From assembly GCA_963825075.1 (NCBI GenBank), contig CAWGRX010000021.1:41904-105903 (forward strand): DNA of 64,000 nt, given 5' to 3'. The notes under the pieces were generated by a model. The model made no database searches. It saw only the letters and a program-made list of their open reading frames with translations, and had not been told where the DNA came from. Numbering within the stretch: position 1 is the stretch's first letter; each line of letters begins with the position of its first letter. Positions 59,055 through 64,000 of the stretch are shown here, one piece after another. The stretch is from CAWAVN01 sp963825075 (GTDB lineage Bacteria; Planctomycetota; Planctomycetia; Planctomycetales; Planctomycetaceae). A program made the position numbers and the translations under genes.

Positions 59055-59818
59055 GCACAATTTGTCTTTACGTTGAGGCTCCTTTCGCCGTGGCCCGACC
59101 GTTCGTTGCGGGTTGGTACCGCCCCACGGCTGGCTTCCTCAGCCATTCATCAATCTACGGCCTGCTGCTAAACATCGCGGGAATTGATTCGCGCGTCTGG
59201 GAGCACGATGTCAAGCATGACGGCAAAACGCCCGCCTCCTTGATGCGGACGGATCCAAAAATGCCCCGCTTTCAACTTGCACTTGGAGTACCAATTCGAG
59301 CCGAACCACCCAAATGCCAGACACTCTACCAACAACTACATACTTATCTTCAGGATGAGACCAAGGTCCCTGATCCGGACAATCCCGAACAGAAGATCAA
59401 AAAGTCGGAAGAGGGTTTCAAGCGCGCAAAGGGAAATAAGTTTGCGATTCGGCCGGTCCGTCGCGAATTGCTCAGCGACATCAAGGCGGTCATCGCTGTC
59501 GATGCCGACGATGTTTTCCGCGAACAACTCCGCTACGGTTTACGCGGCGAAGGTTCTCGGAAATACGGGCTTCCATTCCTCGGCGACAATAACCTCCTGA
59601 TCGACCGTCTGGAGGAAATTCAGCCGGGGCCGACGCGTTGGTACGCACGAGTTGAGGACGAAAGTGGCCGTCCGCGGCAGCACGTCACTCGTCTGACAAT
59701 TTGGATTGACCGAGCGATTATGGCAAACACGAAGTCCGGCTTATTCGCACTGACAGACGAACCGTCAGCCGACCCGCCGAAGATGGCATGGACGAAGGTC
59801 GGTCCTCCATCATCGTAA
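59051..59818 (+). CDS. cas5: Cascade subunit Cas5 (DevS type)
   Basis: 255 residues, intact. Begins STICLYVEAPFAVARPFVAG then WYRPTAGFLSHSSIYGLLLNIAG, typical of Cas5, which binds the crRNA 5' handle. A lysine/proline-rich insertion (VPDPDNPEQKIKKSEEG) is in the middle. About 145 non-coding bases follow before cas4-cas1, so the adaptation genes may have a promoter of their own. Confidence 0.92.
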   Translation: MSTICLYVEAPFAVARPFVAGWYRPTAGFLSHSSIYGLLLNIAGIDSRVWEHDVKHDGKTPASLMRTDPKMPRFQLALGVPIRAEPPKCQTLYQQLHTYLQDETKVPDPDNPEQKIKKSEEGFKRAKGNKFAIRPVRRELLSDIKAVIAVDADDVFREQLRYGLRGEGSRKYGLPFLGDNNLLIDRLEEIQPGPTRWYARVEDESGRPRQHVTRLTIWIDRAIMANTKSGLFALTDEPSADPPKMAWTKVGPPSS

Positions 59819-59962
59819 TCTCCTTGTACTTGAACCCGCCAAGGATTTCGCGCCGCCCGAAACCAACGGTCTCTCGGAAACAATTTGATTTCCAATTTAA
59901 TTTGAATAATCGCACTTTCCCGCGCCACGGAGGGCTTCTTGCACCCTTTGTGGAGTTCGAAT

Positions 59963-61674
59963 ATGCCATCACGATCCGCCGATAATCCCGCCGCGACGCT
60001 TTCACCAGCCCGGGACGACTCGCCGCCTTTGCGGGTGATGGCGTTGCATGCGCTTCTTTACTGCGAGCGGTTGTTTTATCTGGAAGAAGTCGAGGAGATT
60101 CGCGTTGCCGATGCGAATGTGTATGCCGGCCGGCGGCTTCATGTTGAGCGAGTGCCGTTGGATGATGAGACGCCGGAGCTCAGGTCTCTGGAAGTGGCCA
60201 GCGAGACGTGGGGACTGAAGGGCAAGATCGATGCGATCCGCAAACGCGACGGGGCTTGGGTCGCTTACGAACATAAGAAGGGCCGCTGTCGGCGGGGCGA
60301 TGACAAACAACCGCTCCCTTGGCCCAGCGACCGCATTCAAGCCATTGCGTATGCCGTCCTCGCTGAGGAGGAATTCGGCGAACCCGTCCGGCAGGCCCGC
60401 ATTCGTTACCACGCCGACAACGCCACGGCATTTGTCGAAATCGACGACCAGGCTCGCGAAGACCTCCGAAAGGCGATCCTCCGCGCACGGGAACTGCGTG
60501 AGACCACCCAGCGGCCGCCGGTCACCGAGAATGAACGTCTTTGCAAATCGTGCTCGTTGGCCCCTGTTTGTCTGCCGGAAGAAGAACGCCTGCCAAAACC
60601 AGAAGCCGACACCCCGTCACCGGCTAAAAAACCCTTGATCGTCCCGCTTCCCGCCGATCGCCAGAAGCAAACGCTTTATGTCACCGACCGCAAAGCCTAC
60701 ATCACCAAAAGCAGCGAAACGCTGGTGGTCAAGGTTGAAGACGAACGCCAAACCGTGCCGATCGCTCAAATCGATGCGGTTGTGATTCACGGCTCCGGAC
60801 AAATCACCACGCAGGCTTTACAGCTTTGCTCCTACCACGGCGTGCAGGTCCAATGGATGTCGTTCGGCGGTCGGTTTGTAGCGGGGACATCGGCGTCTCC
60901 CGGCCGGGTCCAGCAGCGGATCCGCCAATATAAGGCCCTCACCGACGAAGCGCTTTGCCTCGAACTGGCCCGCCGGACCGTGCAGGCCAAAGTCGAAAGC
61001 CAACTGAAATACCTGATGCGGGCGACTCGGGGAAACGACGCTGCCCGCAACAAGGTCACTGCGGAGTTGGAACGCATTCGCGAGTGTTTGCGAAAACTGA
61101 ACGCGGCCGGCTCGTTAGATTCGCTGCGCGGCTGGAAGGGATGGCCGGCAAAGCGTACTTTGCCTCCGTTCCAGCGATGATCGCCGATCGCGTTCCCGAT
61201 GACCTCCATCCCACGGGCCGAAGCAAACATCCGCCCAAAGATGCTTTCAATGCGGCGCTCAGCTACTGCTATCAGATGCTGTTCGGGCTGGTGCACCGGA
61301 CGCTGCTTGCCGTGGGACTGGAACCGGCACTGGGGTACTTTCATCAGCCTCGTTCGGCCGCGCCGCCGTTGGTGCTGGATTTGATGGAAATCTTCCGGGT
61401 GCTGCTCGTTGATATGCCGTTGATCGGGAGTCTCAATCGAATGCAATGGAATCCCGACGAAGATTTCACGCGGGCCGGCACTCATGTGTGGTTGTCGGGA
61501 CCAGGCCGGAAGAAGGCTATCACGATTTTTGAATCGCGACTTGAGGAACCCGCCAAGCACCCCCACACGGGCAAGGCCATGAGCTACGCCCGACTCGTTG
61601 AATTGGAAGCCCGTCTGCTCGAAAAGGAATGGAGCGGGGCACCGGGTCTGTTCGGCCGCATGCGAATTCGGTGA
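59963..61674 (+). CDS. cas4-cas1: Cas4-Cas1 fusion (spacer acquisition), frameshifted
   Basis: About 570 residues. N-terminal Cas4 RecB-like nuclease (residues about 20-220): LLYCERLFYLEEVEEI, GKIDAIRKRDGAWVAYEHKKGR (catalytic Asp and E-x-K), and CKSCSLAPVC, completing a four-cysteine Fe-S site. C-terminal Cas1 integrase from about residue 235: TLYVTDRKAYITKSSETLVV, then after a break near 61131 (a missing C) GMAGKAYFASV, NAALSYCYQMLFGLV, GLEPALGYFHQ and VLDLMEIFRVLLVD with the catalytic His and Glu. Fusion is usual for MYXAN systems. Confidence 0.94.
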
Positions 61675-61724
61675 CAGCCGTCATTATTCGCCGTACTTCA
61701 ATGCTGACATGCGAGGACGGCCAG

Positions 61725-62015
61725 ATGAAGATGTGGCATCTCATTGCCTATGACATCCGCGATCCCAAGCGGTTGCGTCGCGTGGCCAAAAAGCTGGAAG
61801 CCTATGGCACCCGAGTGCAGTACAGCATCTTTCGTTGCCGCTTGGACCGTCCCACGTTGGAAAAGTTGCGTTGGGAGCTTGCTGAAATCATCGCGGACGA
61901 AGACAATCTGCTGGTGATGCCGCTTTGTGCCCAGTGTGCGTCGAGGGTGCCGATTCATTCCACGCCCGACCATTGCGACTGGGCCGACGATCCGCCATCC
62001 TTTCGTATTGTTTGA
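61725..62015 (+). CDS. cas2: Cas2 spacer-acquisition protein
   Basis: 96 residues from the ATG at 61725, with GAGGA 8 bases upstream. MWHLIAYDIRDPKRLRRVAK has the conserved aspartate, then YGTRVQYSIFRCRLDRPTLEKLRWEL. It forms the Cas1-Cas2 integrase core. Last cas gene before the leader and array. Confidence 0.95.
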   Translation: MKMWHLIAYDIRDPKRLRRVAKKLEAYGTRVQYSIFRCRLDRPTLEKLRWELAEIIADEDNLLVMPLCAQCASRVPIHSTPDHCDWADDPPSFRIV

Positions 62016-62325
62016 TTCATGAAGCTTTATCGCCACAGCCGAGGATTGAACAGCGGACTCGCCAATCATGCACTGTCGGGTGGTCTGTAAGAGTCCCGTG
62101 GATTTTGCCTTAAGTGCAAGGGACAGGGAAGGTTGGCGATAAACCTTTATGTCTGGATCGCATGATGCTATTGCGATGCCGCTCAAACCGCGATATGACC
62201 AGGGTTTATGAAATGGTTCTTTGGCAATTCGATTTGAAACCACTCCGACAAATTGAAAGGTTTGTTGTGATGCGTGATTGTTGCAATCGTAACCGGTGTC
62301 GGTTACAAGGGTTGGAAGGCGTGCG
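62016..62325 (+). promoter_or_regulatory. CRISPR leader region
   Basis: The 310 bases between cas2 and the first repeat, AT-richer than the surroundings, no gene. By position next to cas1-cas2 it should contain the array promoter and the integration signals. No promoter boxes good enough to mark were found. Confidence 0.6.
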
Positions 62326-64000
62326 GTGCCGATTCCAATGACGCCGCCAGGCGTTGAGCACAGCATGTCCGACGGCTCGATGCTGCTCGAACTGCGCGTG
62401 CCGATTCCAATGACGCCGCCAGGCGTTGAGCACTTCGTAGATGCGTCGTCCAGCGCATCGACGTCTCGGTGCCGATTCCAATGACGCCGCCAGGCGTTGA
62501 GCACCGTCGCTCGGCATGTTGCGCCAGTTCGACGAGTGCCGATTCCAATGACGCCGCCAGGCGTTGAGCACCGATGGCTGACGGCATCGTCTGCGACAGC
62601 AGCGACGTGCCGATTCCAATGACGCCGCCAGGCGTTGAGCACAGTCGCGGCCGGCTTCGAGTATCCGTGCCAGGATTGTGCCGATTCCAATGACGCCGCC
62701 AGGCGTTGAGCACCGATGCGAATCCCGAGAGGCCGTTCGATCGGCGTGCCGATTCCAATGACGCCGCCAGGCGTTGAGCACTGGCCGATCGAAGCACGCG
62801 CGATGCTCGACTACGATGTGCCGATTCCAATGACGCCGCCAGGCGTTGAGCACACTCCTACCGATGCGGCTATGTCGCGACTGACAAGCGTGCCGATTCC
62901 AATGACGCCGCCAGGCGTTGAGCACCATGGCTGGAGTCGCTCGGCAGTTGATCCGCGTTGCGTCGTGCCGATTCCAATGACGCCGCCAGGCGTTGAGCAC
63001 CCGCCATTCCTGCGATACGGATGCCGACCGGACGTGCCGATTCCAATGACGCCGCCAGGCGTTGAGCACCGGAGCCGTGAAGCCGCTCGCCGATGCGGCA
63101 CGTGTGCCGATTCCAATGACGCCGCCAGGCGTTGAGCACTGCGGATCGCGATCGGAGCTCGACAATGACGACGTGCCGATTCCAATGACGCCGCCAGGCG
63201 TTGAGCACTCGCGATGCGGTCGACAGTTCCGAGCTCGGTGCCGATTCCAATGACGCCGCCAGGCGTTGAGCACCGATCCGTGGCTGCGATCCCGGCGGCT
63301 TCTCACGTGCCGATTCCAATGACGCCGCCAGGCGTTGAGCACCGGAACGCCGAGTACTCGGCACGATCACGAAGTGTGCCGATTCCAATGACGCCGCCAG
63401 GCGTTGAGCACTGCCGAGCACTGTGTCGAAAGTGCGAGATCGTGCGGTGCCGATTCCAATGACGCCGCCAGGCGTTGAGCACAGCGCCGTGCATGCGCAC
63501 GAATTCGCCTCGATGTCAGTGCCGATTCCAATGACGCCGCCAGGCGTTGAGCACGTCCCATCACGCTCATCAGTTGCTCCGCTTCGGTGCCGATTCCAAT
63601 GACGCCGCCAGGCGTTGAGCACCCCGACGAGCTTGCGACGATCCGTCGACGCGGTGCCGATTCCAATGACGCCGCCAGGCGTTGAGCACCTTTACCTCGA
63701 GCTCGACTTCACACGCGGATCGCGTGCCGATTCCAATGACGCCGCCAGGCGTTGAGCACTCCGCGACATGCGAATGTCACCGCGCGACTCGCGTGCCGAT
63801 TCCAATGACGCCGCCAGGCGTTGAGCACGAAACCGGCATGCGTTCAGCTCGCGAGGCGTCGGTGCCGATTCCAATGACGCCGCCAGGCGTTGAGCACGTC
63901 GACACGTGGCTATCGCACGATCAGCCGATCTCGTGCCGATTCCAATGACGCCGCCAGGCGTTGAGCACCTTCGGCTCTTGGTTCTTGTGCGTGTTGTGCG
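62326..64000 (+). CRISPR. CRISPR array, at least 24 repeats, truncated by the window end
   Basis: 24 complete 36-base repeats, all identical as read, starting GTGCCGATTCCAATG and ending GGCGTTGAGCAC; the first is 62326-62361 and the last complete one 63933-63968. There are 23 complete spacers of 29-39 bases, all different, and 32 bases of a 24th at the edge. The repeat contains ACGCC-GCCA-GGCGT, a 5-bp stem. Cleavage at its 3' base would leave the 8-nt handle TTGAGCAC on each crRNA, so transcription is most likely left to right from the leader. Confidence 0.98.

Noticed and set aside
62206..63948. Long reading frames with repeated phrases such as LNAWRRHWNRH or VPIPMTPPGVEH on both strands
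   Set aside because: They are translations of the CRISPR repeats, whose 36-base length is a multiple of three; they break whenever spacer length shifts the frame and have no ribosome sites.

Overview
The window looks like the chromosome of a planctomycete, probably a Gemmata-like member of the Planctomycetota. The evidence is a twin-arginine amidohydrolase, tandem DUF1080 (3-keto-disaccharide hydrolase) domains, FHA and zinc-ribbon proteins, a secreted protein with a domain common in planctomycetes, c-type-cytochrome-like lipoproteins, high GC by eye, and intergenic gaps filled with several families of dispersed inverted repeats. Taxonomy is inferred from gene content only; there is no rRNA in the window.

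Region 1 (1-42 kb) is ordinary chromosome. It holds a TAT amidohydrolase, an FHA protein, TypA/BipA, a fatty-acid desaturase, a DinB protein, a TMEM175-like channel and DUF1080 proteins. A leftward iron-sulfur block at 10.8-19.3 kb contains a SufR-like regulator, an isolated nuoB, sufC, sufB, sufD, a Rieske protein and a MIP18/SufT-like factor, and ends in a clear rho-independent terminator. Next come an NSS-family symporter with its small MetS-like partner, an HD hydrolase, ruvC, cysS with a degenerate KMSKS loop, ispF, and a dTDP-L-rhamnose operon (rfbA-rfbD-rfbB-rfbC). These are followed by a cytochrome lipoprotein, an S1C protease, ung, an MFS transporter, a rhodanese/ArsR pair whose promoter carries a palindromic operator, and a PilT-like ATPase.

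Region 2 (42.06 kb to the right end) looks like a genomic island integrated in a tRNA-Arg(ACG) gene. The last codons of a tyrosine integrase lie inside the 3' end of the tRNA. Rightward follow a small excisionase-like HTH protein, a noncoding stretch with inverted repeats and a terminator, a transglutaminase-like cysteine-rich protein, an orphan RHS tip with a cysteine-rich HExxH toxin-like domain, a WD40 protein, a TraD/VirD4-like ATPase and a zinc-ribbon membrane protein. A complete type I CRISPR-Cas locus of the MYXAN (cmx/dev) kind comes last: WYL regulator, cas6, cas3, cmx8, cas7(devR), cas5(devS), a cas4-cas1 fusion, cas2, leader, and an array of at least 24 identical 36-bp repeats that runs off the right edge. 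No right attachment site is visible, so the island boundary is unknown.

A major caveat is that about ten otherwise well-conserved genes are broken by single-base frameshifts (desaturase, a DUF1080 protein, sufD, an S1C protease, the transglutaminase-like gene, the TraD-like ATPase, the zinc-ribbon gene, cas6, cas3, cmx8 and cas4-cas1). Several lie in short homopolymers. Most are probably consensus indel errors rather than real pseudogenes, so composite gene coordinates are given and the break points are stated.
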